Source: Vibrio amylolyticus (GTDB lineage Bacteria; Pseudomonadota; Gammaproteobacteria; Enterobacterales; Vibrionaceae). From it: a stretch of DNA of 64,000 nt. The notes under the pieces were generated by a model that saw nothing but the letters and a program-made list of their open reading frames with translations, did no database searches and had not been told where the DNA came from. A program made the translations under genes and the position numbers. Shown piece by piece: positions 18,119 through 28,559 of this stretch. Where the stretch lies: NCBI RefSeq assembly GCF_023145695.1, contig NZ_JAJHVV010000002.1, positions 62,001 to 126,000 of the forward strand, in the 5' to 3' direction. Each line of letters begins with the position of its first letter. The stretch's first letter is position 1.

Positions 18119-18922
18119 ATGAGTTATGTCGAAGCGTTTATCCTTGCGCTTATTCAAGGATTAACCGAGTTCTTGCCTATTTCCAGCTCAGCTCACCTGA
18201 TTTTACCTTCAGCGATTTTAGGTTGGGAAGATCAAGGGCTTGCATTTGATGTGGCGGTTCATGTTGGCACGTTAGCGGCGGTTATTATCTATTTTCGTAA
18301 AGAGGTGGTGTCGCTATTAAGCGCCTTCTTTGGTTCCATCTTTAAAGGAGAGAGAAGTAAAGAGTCGAAATTTGCCTGGATGATTGTCCTAGCGACGATT
18401 CCTGCATGTATTTTTGGTCTTTTTATGAAAGACATTATCGAAATTTATCTACGCAGTGCGTGGGTAATTGCGACAACAACCATTATCTTTGGCCTCTTGC
18501 TTTGGTATGTCGATAAAAATGCAGATTTAGTGAATGACGAATACCAAGCCGATTGGAAAAAATCTCTATTTATTGGCGTAGCCCAAGCGATGGCGATGAT
18601 ACCAGGTACATCTCGTTCTGGTGCAACGATTACTGCGGCTCTTTATCTCGGTTTTACACGAGAAGCGGCGGCGCGTTTTTCATTTTTAATGTCGATCCCG
18701 ATTATCCTCCTCGCGGGTGGCTACTTAGGATTAAAACTGGTTATGAGTGGCGAGCCTCTTCATTTTGGCGTACTCATGACTGGTGTGGTGACGTCGTTTA
18801 TTAGTGCATATATCTGTATTCACTTATTCTTGAAACTGATATCAAGAATGGGCATGACTCCGTTTGTTATTTATCGTCTCATTCTGGGCGGCGGCTTATT
18901 CGCTTTCTTACTGCTGAATTAA
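18119..18922 (+). CDS. uppP: Undecaprenyl-diphosphate phosphatase
   Basis: This 267-residue multi-spanning inner-membrane protein recycles undecaprenyl diphosphate to the lipid carrier used for peptidoglycan. Loss or excess of it affects bacitracin sensitivity, hence the older name bacA. The N-terminal [16 protein letters not shown] holds catalytic Glu and the phosphate-contacting Ser residues. The second conserved motif is [18 protein letters not shown], around residue 162. Length is near E. coli UppP (273). The gene directly follows folK and may be in the same transcript. Confidence 0.97.
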   Translation: MSYVEAFILALIQGLTEFLPISSSAHLILPSAILGWEDQGLAFDVAVHVGTLAAVIIYFRKEVVSLLSAFFGSIFKGERSKESKFAWMIVLATIPACIFGLFMKDIIEIYLRSAWVIATTTIIFGLLLWYVDKNADLVNDEYQADWKKSLFIGVAQAMAMIPGTSRSGATITAALYLGFTREAAARFSFLMSIPIILLAGGYLGLKLVMSGEPLHFGVLMTGVVTSFISAYICIHLFLKLISRMGMTPFVIYRLILGGGLFAFLLLN

Positions 18923-18957
18923 GTTAACCGATTGTCCTTATAGCATTGTCCGTATAA

Positions 18958-18992
18958 CTAGGTGCTGCTCATTGTGTAGCACCATTTATCAC
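18958..18992 (+). terminator. Possible terminator after uppP
   Basis: GGTGCT (18961-18966) pairs with AGCACC (18978-18983). The sequence after it is only moderately T-rich, so the call is weak. Confidence 0.4.
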
Positions 18993-19082
18993 TCTTTCCT
19001 TACTTAGCTCATCTCGCGTGAAAAGCTGCATTGTGATATATATGTGGTCTTAAATCTTTCTCCTCTATATTACGTTACGATT

Positions 19083-19364
19083 ATGCGAATTTTTGTTTTG
19101 ACATTAACGCTGCTGTTTGGATGGCTTCAATATGAATTGTGGTTTGGAAAAAACGGTATTATTGACTTCAATGCAGTGAATAGTGAGATTCAAGCGCAAC
19201 ATCAAGTTAACGATAACCTTCTCGCTCGAAATGATGAAATGTTTGCTGAAATCGACGATCTTCGCCAAGGCCTAGACGCCATCGAAGAGCGTGCTCGCCA
19301 TGAGCTAGGTATGGTTAAAGAGGGGGAAACCTTCTATCGCCTAGTTGGAGAGGAATCTCACTAG
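19083..19364 (+). CDS. ftsB: Cell division protein FtsB
   Basis: This is a 93-residue bitopic protein of the divisome that joins FtsL and FtsQ and helps activate septal wall synthesis. One membrane helix is at residues 2-20 ([19 protein letters not shown]). A coiled coil follows ([24 protein letters not shown]), and the conserved [16 protein letters not shown] end binds FtsQ. The ATG at 19083 matches the family N-terminus; the frame is open 39 bases upstream without homology. One base separates its stop from the ispD start, an arrangement kept from E. coli. Confidence 0.96.
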   Translation: MRIFVLTLTLLFGWLQYELWFGKNGIIDFNAVNSEIQAQHQVNDNLLARNDEMFAEIDDLRQGLDAIEERARHELGMVKEGETFYRLVGEESH

Positions 19365-19365
19365 A

Positions 19366-20109
19366 ATGCCAACACAGTCATCTCAAGAAAACACCGATAA
19401 AAAAGAGACGCTAGAGTCGATCGTTGCGATTGTCCCTGCGGCAGGGGTGGGTAGCCGAATGCAAGCTGACCGACCTAAGCAGTACCTAGAAATAAACGGT
19501 ACCACGATTTTAGAACATACGGTGAATAAGCTTCTTTCTCATCCAAGGATCACAACCGTTGTCGTTGCGATCAGTGAACATGATCCCTACTACTCGTCGT
19601 TACCGGTGGCCAATCAGTCTAATGTTATTCGTGTTAACGGCGGGAAAGAGCGTTCAGACTCAGTATTTTCTGCGTTAAACTATCTTCGCCAGCATGGCTC
19701 TTCAGCATGGGCTCTCGTACATGATGCAGCCAGACCCTGTGTTCAATTGGCCGATATAGATAGCCTCATAGAGACAGCACTTGCTCATGATGTAGGGGCA
19801 ATCCTCGCCTCGCCTGTACGCGATACAATGAAGAGGGCAGATAGCGCTCAAAACATTGCCACTACGGTCGATAGAGATAGGCTTTGGCACGCTCTGACAC
19901 CTCAAATGTTCCCTGTAGAGGCTTTGTCTGTCGCGTTAGATGAAGCATTAAAGCAAAGTGCGGTTATTACCGATGAAGCTTCAGCAATGGAGCGACTAGG
20001 CCTAGCGCCAGCATTGGTCCGTGGTCGCTCTGATAATATCAAGATTACTCAGCCAGAAGATCTCGCCTTAGCTGAGTTCTATTTAAGTCGAAAAAAGGAA
20101 ATCGAATAA
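19366..20109 (+). CDS. ispD: 2-C-methyl-D-erythritol 4-phosphate cytidylyltransferase
   Basis: This 247-residue enzyme of the MEP isoprenoid pathway couples CTP to methylerythritol phosphate. [20 protein letters not shown] (about residues 27-46) is the CTP-binding loop with catalytic Arg and Lys. VHDAARPCV and [11 protein letters not shown] are further conserved motifs. The N-terminus has about 20 extra polar residues compared with E. coli. The ATG at 19366 is preferred to an in-frame TTG at 19345 that lies inside ftsB. Its stop overlaps ispF by one base. Confidence 0.95.
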   Translation: MPTQSSQENTDKKETLESIVAIVPAAGVGSRMQADRPKQYLEINGTTILEHTVNKLLSHPRITTVVVAISEHDPYYSSLPVANQSNVIRVNGGKERSDSVFSALNYLRQHGSSAWALVHDAARPCVQLADIDSLIETALAHDVGAILASPVRDTMKRADSAQNIATTVDRDRLWHALTPQMFPVEALSVALDEALKQSAVITDEASAMERLGLAPALVRGRSDNIKITQPEDLALAEFYLSRKKEIE

Positions 20110-20588
20110 TGCGAATTGGTCACGGTTTTGATGTACATAAGTTTGGTGGTCAAGGGCCGGTTATTATTGGTGGTGTCGCGGTACCGTATGAGCAAGGCCT
20201 ACTTGCTCATTCCGATGGTGATGTGGCTCTCCATGCGTTAAGCGATGCGCTACTTGGCGCCATTGCTGAAGGAGATATTGGCCGACACTTTCCAGATACC
20301 GATGACAAATGGAAAGGCGCAGATAGCCGAGAGTTGCTGAAAGATGTTTATCGTTTAGTGAAAGAGAAAGGTTACGTTCTTGGCAATGCCGATGTCACTA
20401 TTATGGCTCAAGCCCCTAAAATGGCGCCCCACATCAAAGCGATGTGCGCAGCCATTGCCGAAGACTTAGAAACCGAGCTGATTAACGTTAATGTAAAAGC
20501 GACCACAACCGAGCGTTTAGGTTTTACTGGCCGAAAAGAAGGTATCGCCTGTGAAGCTGTCGTATTACTGTTAAAAAGTAGCAACTAA
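20109..20588 (+). CDS. ispF: 2-C-methyl-D-erythritol 2,4-cyclodiphosphate synthase
   Basis: This is a 159-residue subunit of a trimeric enzyme that cyclises CDP-methylerythritol phosphate with release of CMP. Asp8, His10 and His42 (GFDVH and [12 protein letters not shown]) bind zinc. HSDGD at 34-38 and the C-terminal [19 protein letters not shown] are the CDP and hydrophobic-pocket motifs. The length equals that of E. coli IspF (159). It is coupled to ispD by a TAATG overlap. Confidence 0.97.
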   Translation: MRIGHGFDVHKFGGQGPVIIGGVAVPYEQGLLAHSDGDVALHALSDALLGAIAEGDIGRHFPDTDDKWKGADSRELLKDVYRLVKEKGYVLGNADVTIMAQAPKMAPHIKAMCAAIAEDLETELINVNVKATTTERLGFTGRKEGIACEAVVLLLKSSN

Positions 20589-20656
20589 CCACCTAGCGTT
20601 AGCAAAAGTACCCGATTAAAACTCATTTTAGAGTCACACAGTGACGGAAGAATATT

Positions 20657-21697
20657 ATGTCAGATGTTTTATCCCAGTTTCATTACTTACACGGTAAGCC
20701 TTCCGCAAAGGCCAAACTAAAAGCTAAAGCTGAACACTTTAAAGTCAGTGAAGACTTAGGTTATGAATTTACCGGTTCGGGTGAGCATCTTATGCTGCGT
20801 ATTCGAAAAACGGGTGAGAACACCAGCTTTGTAGCGAATGAATTAGCAAAAACCTGTGGCGTCAAATCAAAAGATATCAGCTGGGCGGGTTTAAAAGATC
20901 GTCACGCGGTGACAGAGCAGTGGCTTAGCGTACATTTACCAAAAGGGGAGACGCCTGATTTTGGGTCTTTCTTAGCTCAGCATCCGAGTATTGAAATCAT
21001 CGACATAACTCGTCATAACAAAAAACTTCGCCCTGGCGATCTGGCTGGCAACGATTTCGAAATTACGCTGTCTGATGTGACGGATATTGAAGATGTTATA
21101 AAACGATTAGAACAAGTCGAAAAGTTTGGCGTGCCGAACTACTTCGGTAGTCAGCGATTTGGTAACCAAGGTAATAACCTTGATGAAGCAAGACGTTGGG
21201 GACGTGAGAACGTTCGAACGCGCAATCAAAACAAACGTAGCTTATATCTCTCGTCTGCTCGCTCGTGGATTTTTAATAAAATCGTCTCGGCGCGTTTAGA
21301 GAAAAGTGTTTTTGATACCGTTCTAATTGGCGACATTATCACTGGATCGGAATCAACGCCGGTGACTGAAGAGAGTGTTGCTGCACATCAGCAATCTGTT
21401 GCCAATAAAGAAGCAATGATCACGGCAGCATTAGCGGGTGATAATGCGCTACCGACACAAGAGAGCGCACTCGAACTTGAGCAACCTCATCTCGATAGTG
21501 AACCCGATCTTATGGCGCTAATCCGAGGTAATCGAATGCGTCATGATCGTCGCGCAATCTTATTGCAACCTAAGAACTTCACATGGTCACACAGCGGAAC
21601 TGAGGTAACACTGAAGTTTTCACTCGATGCAGGAAGCTTTGCTACCTCCATTGTTAGAGAGCTGGTGGAAGAAGAGATCGTCGAACGCGTATATTAA
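20657..21697 (+). CDS. truD: tRNA pseudouridine(13) synthase
   Basis: This 346-residue enzyme converts U13 of tRNA-Glu to pseudouridine. The catalytic Asp81 is in WAGLKDRHAVTEQW. The preceding EHFKVSEDLGYEFTGSGEH and NYFGSQRFGNQGNN are TruD signatures. Length is near E. coli TruD (349). It starts 68 bases after ispF and lies 23 bases before surE, in the order ispF-truD-surE-pcm kept from E. coli. Confidence 0.97.
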   Translation: MSDVLSQFHYLHGKPSAKAKLKAKAEHFKVSEDLGYEFTGSGEHLMLRIRKTGENTSFVANELAKTCGVKSKDISWAGLKDRHAVTEQWLSVHLPKGETPDFGSFLAQHPSIEIIDITRHNKKLRPGDLAGNDFEITLSDVTDIEDVIKRLEQVEKFGVPNYFGSQRFGNQGNNLDEARRWGRENVRTRNQNKRSLYLSSARSWIFNKIVSARLEKSVFDTVLIGDIITGSESTPVTEESVAAHQQSVANKEAMITAALAGDNALPTQESALELEQPHLDSEPDLMALIRGNRMRHDRRAILLQPKNFTWSHSGTEVTLKFSLDAGSFATSIVRELVEEEIVERVY

Positions 21698-21720
21698 GAA
21701 AGTATTAAGGTTAAGCGACA

Positions 21721-22482
21721 ATGAAGCCAAAATTAAAAATATTAATCAGTAATGATGATGGCGTTCATGCTGAGGGAATTCATGCTCTCGCTAACGCCTT
21801 AAAAGATCTCGCGACAATCATCATTGTTGCGCCGGATCGAAACCGCTCTGGGGCATCCAATTCATTAACCTTAGAGCAACCGCTAAGAGTAAATGAGATT
21901 TCACCGCAGGTATTCTCTGTTCAAGGGACGCCAACTGACTGCGTACATTTTGCACTTAATGAGCTGATGAAGGATGATCTTCCGGATCTGGTTCTATCGG
22001 GGATCAATCATGGTGCAAACCTAGGGGATGATGTGCTCTATTCTGGAACGGTAGCAGCGGCAATGGAGGGGCACTTTTTAGGGGTTCAATCTATTGCCTT
22101 CTCATTGGTTGGCAAAGTGAACTTCGATTCAGCGGCACTAGTGGCTAAAAAGATTGTAGAGCAGCATATAGCGCAGCCAATCCCGACAAACCGTCTATTG
22201 AACGTTAATATTCCAGATACAGATGATCACCAAGAGTTATCAATAAAAGTTACTCGATTAGGTGCCCGTCATCACGCTGAGAATATGATTAAGCAGAAAG
22301 ATCCGCGTGGGCATGATATTTATTGGTTAGGCCCTCCCGGAAAAGAGCAAGACGCTGGAGAAGGGACAGATTTTTATGCTATTGATAAAGGTCAAGTTTC
22401 TGTAACACCGCTGCAAGTTGACCTAACAGCACATGAATCATTACGAGCGATGGAACACTGGTTTAAGGAAGACGGAATATGA
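21721..22482 (+). CDS. surE: 5'/3'-nucleotidase SurE (stationary-phase survival)
   Basis: This 253-residue metal-dependent phosphatase acts on nucleoside monophosphates and short polyphosphates. The N-terminal [17 protein letters not shown] has Asp12 and Asp13 for metal binding, and [19 protein letters not shown] and [20 protein letters not shown] hold further ligands. Length is near E. coli SurE (253). The stop overlaps the pcm start by 4 bases (ATGA), so the two survival genes are translated in coupling. Confidence 0.97.
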   Translation: MKPKLKILISNDDGVHAEGIHALANALKDLATIIIVAPDRNRSGASNSLTLEQPLRVNEISPQVFSVQGTPTDCVHFALNELMKDDLPDLVLSGINHGANLGDDVLYSGTVAAAMEGHFLGVQSIAFSLVGKVNFDSAALVAKKIVEQHIAQPIPTNRLLNVNIPDTDDHQELSIKVTRLGARHHAENMIKQKDPRGHDIYWLGPPGKEQDAGEGTDFYAIDKGQVSVTPLQVDLTAHESLRAMEHWFKEDGI

Positions 22483-23105
22483 CAAACCCACATGCAGACA
22501 AGTTGATTGATTTTCTTGTTGCGAGTGGCATCCAAGATCCACAAGTTTTGCAAGCAATACGCAATTTACCACGAGAGAGCTTCGTTTCTCAGGCTATGGT
22601 TCATCAAGCGTATGACAACAATGCTCTACCTATTGGACAAGGGCAAACCATCTCACAGCCCTATATTGTGGCAAAAATGACAGAACTCCTTGAGCTGAAT
22701 CATAATAGCATTGTACTTGAAGTGGGAACTGGCTCGGGTTACCAAACTGCGGTGTTGGCTCAATTGGTGGAGCATGTTCACTCTATAGAGAGAATTAAAG
22801 CGCTTCAGTGGGATGCTAAAAGGCGTTTAAAGCAATTAGATATTTATAATGTCTCGACGAAACATGGTGATGGTTGGAAAGGCTGGCCAAATAAAGCCCC
22901 TTTTGATGCCATTATTGTCACAGCGGCTGCAGAGAGCATTCCTCATGCTCTGCTTGAGCAGTTGGCTGACGGTGGACGTATGATTATTCCTGTTGGCGAA
23001 GATGAGCAACAATTAATGAAGATCACACATCGAGATGGAGAATTTGTTTCAGAGATCATTGAGGTGGTGCGATTTGTTCCACTTGTAGCAGGTGACCTAG
23101 CTTAG
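22479..23105 (+). CDS. pcm: Protein-L-isoaspartate O-methyltransferase
   Basis: This 208-residue cytoplasmic enzyme methylates isoaspartyl residues of aged proteins so that they can be repaired. The S-adenosylmethionine loop is [16 protein letters not shown], near residue 80. The N-terminal [18 protein letters not shown] is the conserved substrate loop with the active-site Ser. Length equals that of E. coli Pcm (208). It is followed two bases later by nlpD. Confidence 0.97.
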   Translation: MTNPHADKLIDFLVASGIQDPQVLQAIRNLPRESFVSQAMVHQAYDNNALPIGQGQTISQPYIVAKMTELLELNHNSIVLEVGTGSGYQTAVLAQLVEHVHSIERIKALQWDAKRRLKQLDIYNVSTKHGDGWKGWPNKAPFDAIIVTAAAESIPHALLEQLADGGRMIIPVGEDEQQLMKITHRDGEFVSEIIEVVRFVPLVAGDLA

Positions 23106-23107
23106 CG

Positions 23108-23983
23108 ATGCGTTTTTTATCTAGAAACTTATTGGTGTTATTTCTTCTCAGCCTCCTCATTGGATGTGCTGCGAGAAACCCTGCGCCAGTATCTGGATTA
23201 AATAAAGATTACAGCAGTGTTTCTCGTGGAAGTTATCGAGGCAGTTTTTACCAAGTAAAGAAAGGCGATACGCTTTATTTTATCAGCTATATAACCGATA
23301 AGGATGTTAAAGAAATAATTCGGTATAACAATTTAAAAGCCCCTTATACGATTCATCCTGGTCAAAAACTCAACTTATGGCGTAAGAATTATGTTGCTCC
23401 AGCCTTCGGTGGGACGGGAGCTGGAGCAGTAACTGCTGCAAGTTCCGATAAAACAAGTAAAAACTCTAATCAGAAAAAAACCGCGACCCCAACTAAAGTC
23501 GTACAAAAAGATCCCCCAAAGAAGGTTGATCAATCAAAATCAAAGGAGTATGTTAAATCAACAAGTAAACAAAATGTTAACAAACCTACAGCTACTACAA
23601 CGCCAAAAAATGACAAAGTGAGTAGCTGGATATGGCCAACAAAAGGGAGAATCATTAAGAAGTTTTCTGCTGGTGAACAAGGGAATAAGGGTATTGACAT
23701 AGCAGGACAGCGAGGTCAATCCATCGTCTCAACAGCAGGAGGAACCGTTGTTTATTCGGGCAATGCGTTAAGAGGTTACGGCAATCTAGTGATTGTAAAA
23801 CATAATGATAACTACCTCAGTGCATACGCTCATAATGATCGGTTGCTTGTACAAGAAGGACAAAATGTAAAAGCAGGTCAAAAAATAGCAACAATGGGCA
23901 GTTCAGGGACCAGCAGTGTTCGATTACATTTTGAAATTCGCTACCAAGGTAAGTCAGTGAACCCAAATCGCTACTTACCGTAA
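23108..23983 (+). CDS. nlpD: Murein hydrolase activator NlpD (lipoprotein)
   Basis: This is a 291-residue envelope lipoprotein. The signal peptide ends in the lipobox LIGC with Cys20. A LysM peptidoglycan-binding domain covers about 52-96 (YQVKKGDTLYFISYITDKD). A low-complexity Lys/Thr/Pro linker leads to a C-terminal M23 (LytM) domain from about 175. The zinc ligands of active M23 enzymes are lost (NKGIDIA where active enzymes have His; RLHFEIRY instead of HLHFE), so it should activate AmiC-type amidase rather than cut peptidoglycan. In E. coli the main rpoS promoter lies inside nlpD; here rpoS follows 73 bases later and may be arranged in the same way. Confidence 0.95.
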   Translation: MRFLSRNLLVLFLLSLLIGCAARNPAPVSGLNKDYSSVSRGSYRGSFYQVKKGDTLYFISYITDKDVKEIIRYNNLKAPYTIHPGQKLNLWRKNYVAPAFGGTGAGAVTAASSDKTSKNSNQKKTATPTKVVQKDPPKKVDQSKSKEYVKSTSKQNVNKPTATTTPKNDKVSSWIWPTKGRIIKKFSAGEQGNKGIDIAGQRGQSIVSTAGGTVVYSGNALRGYGNLVIVKHNDNYLSAYAHNDRLLVQEGQNVKAGQKIATMGSSGTSSVRLHFEIRYQGKSVNPNRYLP

Positions 23984-24056
23984 AAATTTACTTTTAAGGT
24001 AATATAGCGACATTAAGAAGTAGTAATGTCTTGCTAGCTCGCCAGGGGGAGGCACT

Positions 24057-25058
24057 ATGAGTATCAGCAATGCAGCAACGAAAGTCGAAGAGTTTGATTT
24101 GGATACTACCGCGAAGGATGACGGTAAATCTAAAAAACGACCAGTAAAAGCCACTAAAGCAAAATCAACTAAAGGGAAGCCAGCCGCTGCTGAAGAAGCA
24201 GAAGTTTCCAGTAAAAGCCTAGATGCTACTCAGCTCTATTTAGGTGAAATTGGTTTTTCTCCACTATTAACCGCAGAAGAAGAAGTCTTGTTTGCTCGTC
24301 GAGCATTACGAGGTGATGAAGCCGCTCGTAAACGTATGATCGAGAGTAACCTTCGTCTTGTGGTCAAAATTTCTCGCCGCTACAGCAATCGAGGCCTTGC
24401 CCTATTAGATCTTATCGAAGAAGGTAATCTTGGTCTGATTCGTGCCGTTGAAAAATTTGATCCTGAACGTGGTTTCCGCTTCTCAACTTATGCCACATGG
24501 TGGATCCGACAAACGATAGAACGTGCGTTGATGAACCAAACCCGTACTATCCGCCTTCCAATCCATGTAGTAAAAGAGCTTAACATCTACCTGCGTACAG
24601 CAAGAGAATTGTCACAAAAGCTGGATCATGAACCAACCGCTGAAGAGATTGCGTTAAAATTAGATAAGCCAGTGGAAGATGTCAGCAAAATGCTTCGCTT
24701 AAATGAACGCGTGAGTTCCGTTGATACACCGATTGGTGGCGATGGTGAGAAAGCACTGCTCGATATTATTCCTGATATTAATAACTCAGATCCTGAAGTC
24801 TCGACTCAAGATAATGATATTAAGAGCTCTTTAGTGCATTGGCTTGATGAATTAAACCCGAAGCAGAAAGAAGTACTCGCACGGAGATTCGGTCTGTTAG
24901 GCTATGAGCCGTCAACCCTCGAAGAGGTGGGTCGAGAAATCAATCTAACTCGAGAAAGAGTTCGTCAGATTCAAGTTGAAGGATTACGCAGACTACGTGA
25001 GGTATTGATTAAGCAAGGGCTTAACATGGAAAACCTCTTTAGTGTAGAAGATGAATAG
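24057..25058 (+). CDS. rpoS: RNA polymerase sigma-S (general stress sigma factor)
   Basis: This 333-residue sigma factor directs stationary-phase and stress genes. A Lys-rich, low-complexity N-terminal 50 residues precede region 1.2 ([21 protein letters not shown]). Region 2 contains [21 protein letters not shown] and [17 protein letters not shown]. Region 4 has [21 protein letters not shown]. Length is near E. coli RpoS (330). The GGGGGAGG ribosome site at 24045-24052 is unusually strong. It follows nlpD and converges with mutS over a shared terminator. Confidence 0.98.
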   Translation: MSISNAATKVEEFDLDTTAKDDGKSKKRPVKATKAKSTKGKPAAAEEAEVSSKSLDATQLYLGEIGFSPLLTAEEEVLFARRALRGDEAARKRMIESNLRLVVKISRRYSNRGLALLDLIEEGNLGLIRAVEKFDPERGFRFSTYATWWIRQTIERALMNQTRTIRLPIHVVKELNIYLRTARELSQKLDHEPTAEEIALKLDKPVEDVSKMLRLNERVSSVDTPIGGDGEKALLDIIPDINNSDPEVSTQDNDIKSSLVHWLDELNPKQKEVLARRFGLLGYEPSTLEEVGREINLTRERVRQIQVEGLRRLREVLIKQGLNMENLFSVEDE

Positions 25059-25130
25059 CGTAAAAGATGAGTAGACAATAAGACCAATACCACTGGAACC
25101 TTAGTCAAAACAGAGAACAGTGAAGAGATA

Positions 25131-25170
25131 AAAAAGGTACCGCTATTCCATTAATAGCAGTACCTTTTTT
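25131..25170. terminator. Bidirectional terminator between rpoS and mutS
   Basis: A-run plus GGTAC, then GCTATT/AATAGC, then GTACC plus T-run. There is one mismatch in the stem and a 5-base loop. Both sides carry the needed A or T runs, so it can end rpoS and mutS. Confidence 0.88.
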
Positions 25171-25217
25171 GTATTCGTTGAGCTGGACGTTCATGTAAAA
25201 TCTGAGCAAGAAAAGAA

Positions 25218-27779
25218 TTAGATCATTTTCTTTAAACGATAGAGCGCATCTAGTGCTTGTCTTGGCGTAAGATCATCAGGATCAATACCTGCCAGTGCGG
25301 ATTCAACTTCGCTTGGTTCTGGAATTAGGCTCAACTGATTGGCGATATCAACCGCAGTCGATTTAGTTGGCTCCGATGCTGTTCCTAACTGCTCAAGTTG
25401 AGTAAGTTTGTTGCGTGCATTCTTAATCACACTTTTTGGCACACCAGCCAGCCCTGCGACTGCTAGCCCATAAGATTTACTTGCTGCGCCCTCTTGAACT
25501 GCGTGCATGAAGGCAATGCTATCTCCATGCTCAACCGCATCTAGGTGAACGTTAGCCAAGTGTGGTAGCTGGTTTGGCAGTTCTGTTAATTCAAAGTAGT
25601 GAGTTGCAAATAGGGTCATAGCACCAATGTTGTTGGCTAACCATTCAGCGCTTGCCCATGCAAGAGACAACCCATCGTAAGTACTGGTTCCTCGGCCAAT
25701 TTCATCCATGAGTACTAGGCTTTTTAGCGTCGCATTGTGAAGAATATTCGCAGTCTCAGTCATCTCTACCATAAAGGTTGAACGGCCAGAGGCGAGATCA
25801 TCGGATGCACCGATACGAGTAAATATTCGGTCTATAGAGCCTATTTGTGCCGATTCTGCCGGTACATAGCTACCAATATGCGCCATTAAAGCAATCAACG
25901 CAGTTTGTCGCATGTAGGTGGATTTACCTCCCATGTTAGGGCCAGTAATGATCAGCATTTTACGATTGCTATTGAGCTCTATTGGGTTAGCAATAAACGG
26001 TGCGTCCATCACTTTTTCTACGACAGGGTGTCGGCCAGCTTGAATTTGTATCCCTGTTTCACTGCTGATTGTCGGCCGACAGTAATCTAACGTTTCAGCA
26101 CGTTCAGCAAGGTTCTGTAGTACATCGATTTGTGACACCGCGGATGCGATATTTTGCAGTCGCTCTAAGTGAGGAAGAAGCAGATCAAACAGTTCATCCC
26201 ACAATTTTTTCTCTATCGAGAGGGCTTTTGACTTCGAGTTCAGAACTTTATCTTCATGCTCTTTGAGTTCAGGAATGATGTAGCGTTCGGCATTTTTCAG
26301 TGTTTGACGTCTAACATAATGAGCAGGCACCAAGTGACTTTGTCCACGACTTACCTGAATAAAGAACCCATGAACGTTATTAAAGCCGACTTTTAAGGTA
26401 TCGATACCATGGCGCTCACGCTCATCGGCTTCCAGTTTATTGAGAAACTCGGTTGCGCCCTCAGCTAAGTCACGCCACTCATCAAGCTCTGCGCTATACC
26501 CTTGAGCGATAACGCCACCATCACGAATAACAACTGGCGGATTGTCTTTGATTGCACGCTCTAATAGATCTCTAACGTCATCAAACGGTGCGGAATACTG
26601 GCTGAGCTTTACTAGGTAGGGCTGTTTTAATTCCTCTAGATTGGCGTTCAATTCAGGCAGTTGTTGTAGCGCTTGGCGCAATCTTGCCATGTCTCTTGGA
26701 CGAGCAGAGCGAAGCGCTAATCGCGCCAAAATTCGCTCAATATCGCCAATCTGTTTCAATATTGGTTGTAAATCAGAGTACAAACCTAAATCTTTTATTT
26801 CACCAATAGCATCAAGGCGCTGGTTTAACGTATCAGCACAACGCATTGGTTGATGCAGCCAGCGTTTTAGCATTCGGCTGCCCATTGCCGTCGAGCTGTG
26901 ATCGAGCACTTCGGCTAAGGTATTATCTAGCCCGCCAGATAGGTTATGGGTGATTTCTAAGTTACGTCTTGTTGCCGCGTCCAAAATAACTGAGTGATCT
27001 TGGCGATCAAAGGTTAAAGAACGAATGTGAGGCAGGGTAGTACGTTGGGTATCTTTTACGTATTGAATCAAACAGCCCGCCGCACATAACCCCAGTTTTG
27101 CATTCTCAACCCCAAAACCGACAAGATCACGGGTACCAAATTGTTGGTTTAGCTGTTGCTTAGCAGTATCAAGTTCAAATTCCCAGACAGGGCGGCGGCG
27201 ATTACCATTGCGGTTTGTCATTAAATGAACGGGTTCAAAATCTTCAGGGAAGAGCAACTCTCTTGGGGATGTGCGCTGAAGTTCAGCCGCCATCGCTTCT
27301 TCATTTTCAGGCTCAATCAATTGGAAACGACCAGACGTCATGTCTAAGGTGGCATAACCAAATTTATCGTTATGATGATAAATAGCGGCAATTAAGTTGT
27401 CGACACGCTCAGACAGCAACGCTTCATCGGTTACGGTACCCGGTGTCACAATACGTACGACTTTACGCTCAACAGGGCCTTTACTTGTGGCGGGATCACC
27501 CACCTGCTCACAAATAGCGACGGATTCACCCAGTTGAACAAGCTTTGCAAGGTAGCCTTCTATGGAATGATAAGGAACCCCGGCCATAGGGATCGGCTCG
27601 CCTGCAGAAGCACCACGTTTAGTTAGCGAGATATCGAGCAGTTGTGAAGCACGTTTTGCGTCGTCATAAAACAGTTCGTAAAAATCACCCATACGATAAA
27701 GCAGAATAATATCGGGATTCTCAGCTTTGAGTTTGAGGTATTGCTGCATCATCGGTGTGTGTTTTTGATCGGCTTTCAC
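25218..27779 (-). CDS. mutS: DNA mismatch repair protein MutS
   Basis: This 853-residue ATPase recognises mismatches and calls MutL. The mismatch-binding domain is at the N-terminus ([32 protein letters not shown], in which the Phe of GDFYELF wedges at the mismatch). Connector, core and clamp domains follow. The ATPase domain has Walker [12 protein letters not shown] near residue 612, Walker [17 protein letters not shown] and the ATHYFELT signature. Length equals that of E. coli MutS (853). It is convergent with rpoS and divergent from pncC. No frameshift is seen, so the strain is not a mutS mutator by gene loss. Confidence 0.97.
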   Translation of the reverse strand: MKADQKHTPMMQQYLKLKAENPDIILLYRMGDFYELFYDDAKRASQLLDISLTKRGASAGEPIPMAGVPYHSIEGYLAKLVQLGESVAICEQVGDPATSKGPVERKVVRIVTPGTVTDEALLSERVDNLIAAIYHHNDKFGYATLDMTSGRFQLIEPENEEAMAAELQRTSPRELLFPEDFEPVHLMTNRNGNRRRPVWEFELDTAKQQLNQQFGTRDLVGFGVENAKLGLCAAGCLIQYVKDTQRTTLPHIRSLTFDRQDHSVILDAATRRNLEITHNLSGGLDNTLAEVLDHSSTAMGSRMLKRWLHQPMRCADTLNQRLDAIGEIKDLGLYSDLQPILKQIGDIERILARLALRSARPRDMARLRQALQQLPELNANLEELKQPYLVKLSQYSAPFDDVRDLLERAIKDNPPVVIRDGGVIAQGYSAELDEWRDLAEGATEFLNKLEADERERHGIDTLKVGFNNVHGFFIQVSRGQSHLVPAHYVRRQTLKNAERYIIPELKEHEDKVLNSKSKALSIEKKLWDELFDLLLPHLERLQNIASAVSQIDVLQNLAERAETLDYCRPTISSETGIQIQAGRHPVVEKVMDAPFIANPIELNSNRKMLIITGPNMGGKSTYMRQTALIALMAHIGSYVPAESAQIGSIDRIFTRIGASDDLASGRSTFMVEMTETANILHNATLKSLVLMDEIGRGTSTYDGLSLAWASAEWLANNIGAMTLFATHYFELTELPNQLPHLANVHLDAVEHGDSIAFMHAVQEGAASKSYGLAVAGLAGVPKSVIKNARNKLTQLEQLGTASEPTKSTAVDIANQLSLIPEPSEVESALAGIDPDDLTPRQALDALYRLKKMI

Positions 27780-27884
27780 GGTTCTGTTCTTCCGTTTGTT
27801 TCTATTGCGGCTTAGGATACGTGAATACGATTAACGCGAAAAGATCCAAATTCACGCGATAGTAATACAACGAGGGTTTTCTGC

Positions 27885-28379
27885 ATGGAATCACATCTAT
27901 TATTGAGTCAACAGCTTGGGCAATTGCTTCTAAAAACAAACCATATAATGGCGACTGCAGAATCTTGTACTGGTGGCGGCGTTGCGACCGCCATTACCGA
28001 TGTTGCAGGCAGTTCCGCATGGTTTGACCGAGCGTTTGTTACATATAGTAATGAAGCAAAAATGGAAATGCTGGGTGTAAAATCGCAGACATTGGATCTC
28101 TATGGCGCAGTGAGTGAGCCTATTGTGCTCGAAATGGTCAACGGAGCGTTAGTAAACTCGAAGGCAACCATCGCGGTTTCAATCAGTGGAATTGCAGGGC
28201 CGGGTGGCGCGACAGAAGATAAACCTGTAGGTACAGTTTGTTTTGCTTGGGCAAATAATATCGATTGGCGCAAAGTGGAAACGAAATATTTTGATGGTGA
28301 TAGAGCGAGTGTTCGATCGCAAGCAATAACCTATGCACTTCAAGTTGTTATTGAATATTTGAGTGAGAACGCCAAATAG
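27885..28379 (+). CDS. pncC: Nicotinamide-nucleotide amidase
   Basis: This 164-residue stand-alone CinA C-terminal domain hydrolyses nicotinamide mononucleotide to nicotinate mononucleotide in NAD recycling. The motif MATAESCTGGGVATAITDVAGSS (about residues 22-44) contains the catalytic Ser, and SISGIAGPGGATEDKPVGTVC is the second signature. It corresponds to E. coli PncC (165 residues), also upstream of recA. The gene is divergent from mutS and 180 bases from recA. Confidence 0.95.
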   Translation: MESHLLLSQQLGQLLLKTNHIMATAESCTGGGVATAITDVAGSSAWFDRAFVTYSNEAKMEMLGVKSQTLDLYGAVSEPIVLEMVNGALVNSKATIAVSISGIAGPGGATEDKPVGTVCFAWANNIDWRKVETKYFDGDRASVRSQAITYALQVVIEYLSENAK

Positions 28380-28450
28380 CATATCGGTAATATTGACAAT
28401 AAATAGTGTGACACAAACAATATAAAGCTGTTATTTTTTTCATACAGGTA

Positions 28451-28478
28451 TGGACACTGTATGAATCAACAGTATAAT
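28451..28478 (+). promoter_or_regulatory. recA promoter with LexA (SOS) box
   Basis: The -35 TGGACA (28451-28456) and -10 TATAAT (28473-28478) are separated by 16 bases, and those 16 bases are exactly a LexA site, CTGT-ATGAATCA-ACAG (28457-28472). LexA bound here would block RNA polymerase. RecA-stimulated LexA cleavage would then release its own gene. Confidence 0.88.
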
Positions 28479-28559
28479 GAAAACCAATTAGAGCCCCTTT
28501 GAAGGGTGAACCGAATAGTCTAGTTCGCAATTGAAATGGCGAACCGTGTGGAGATAGAG

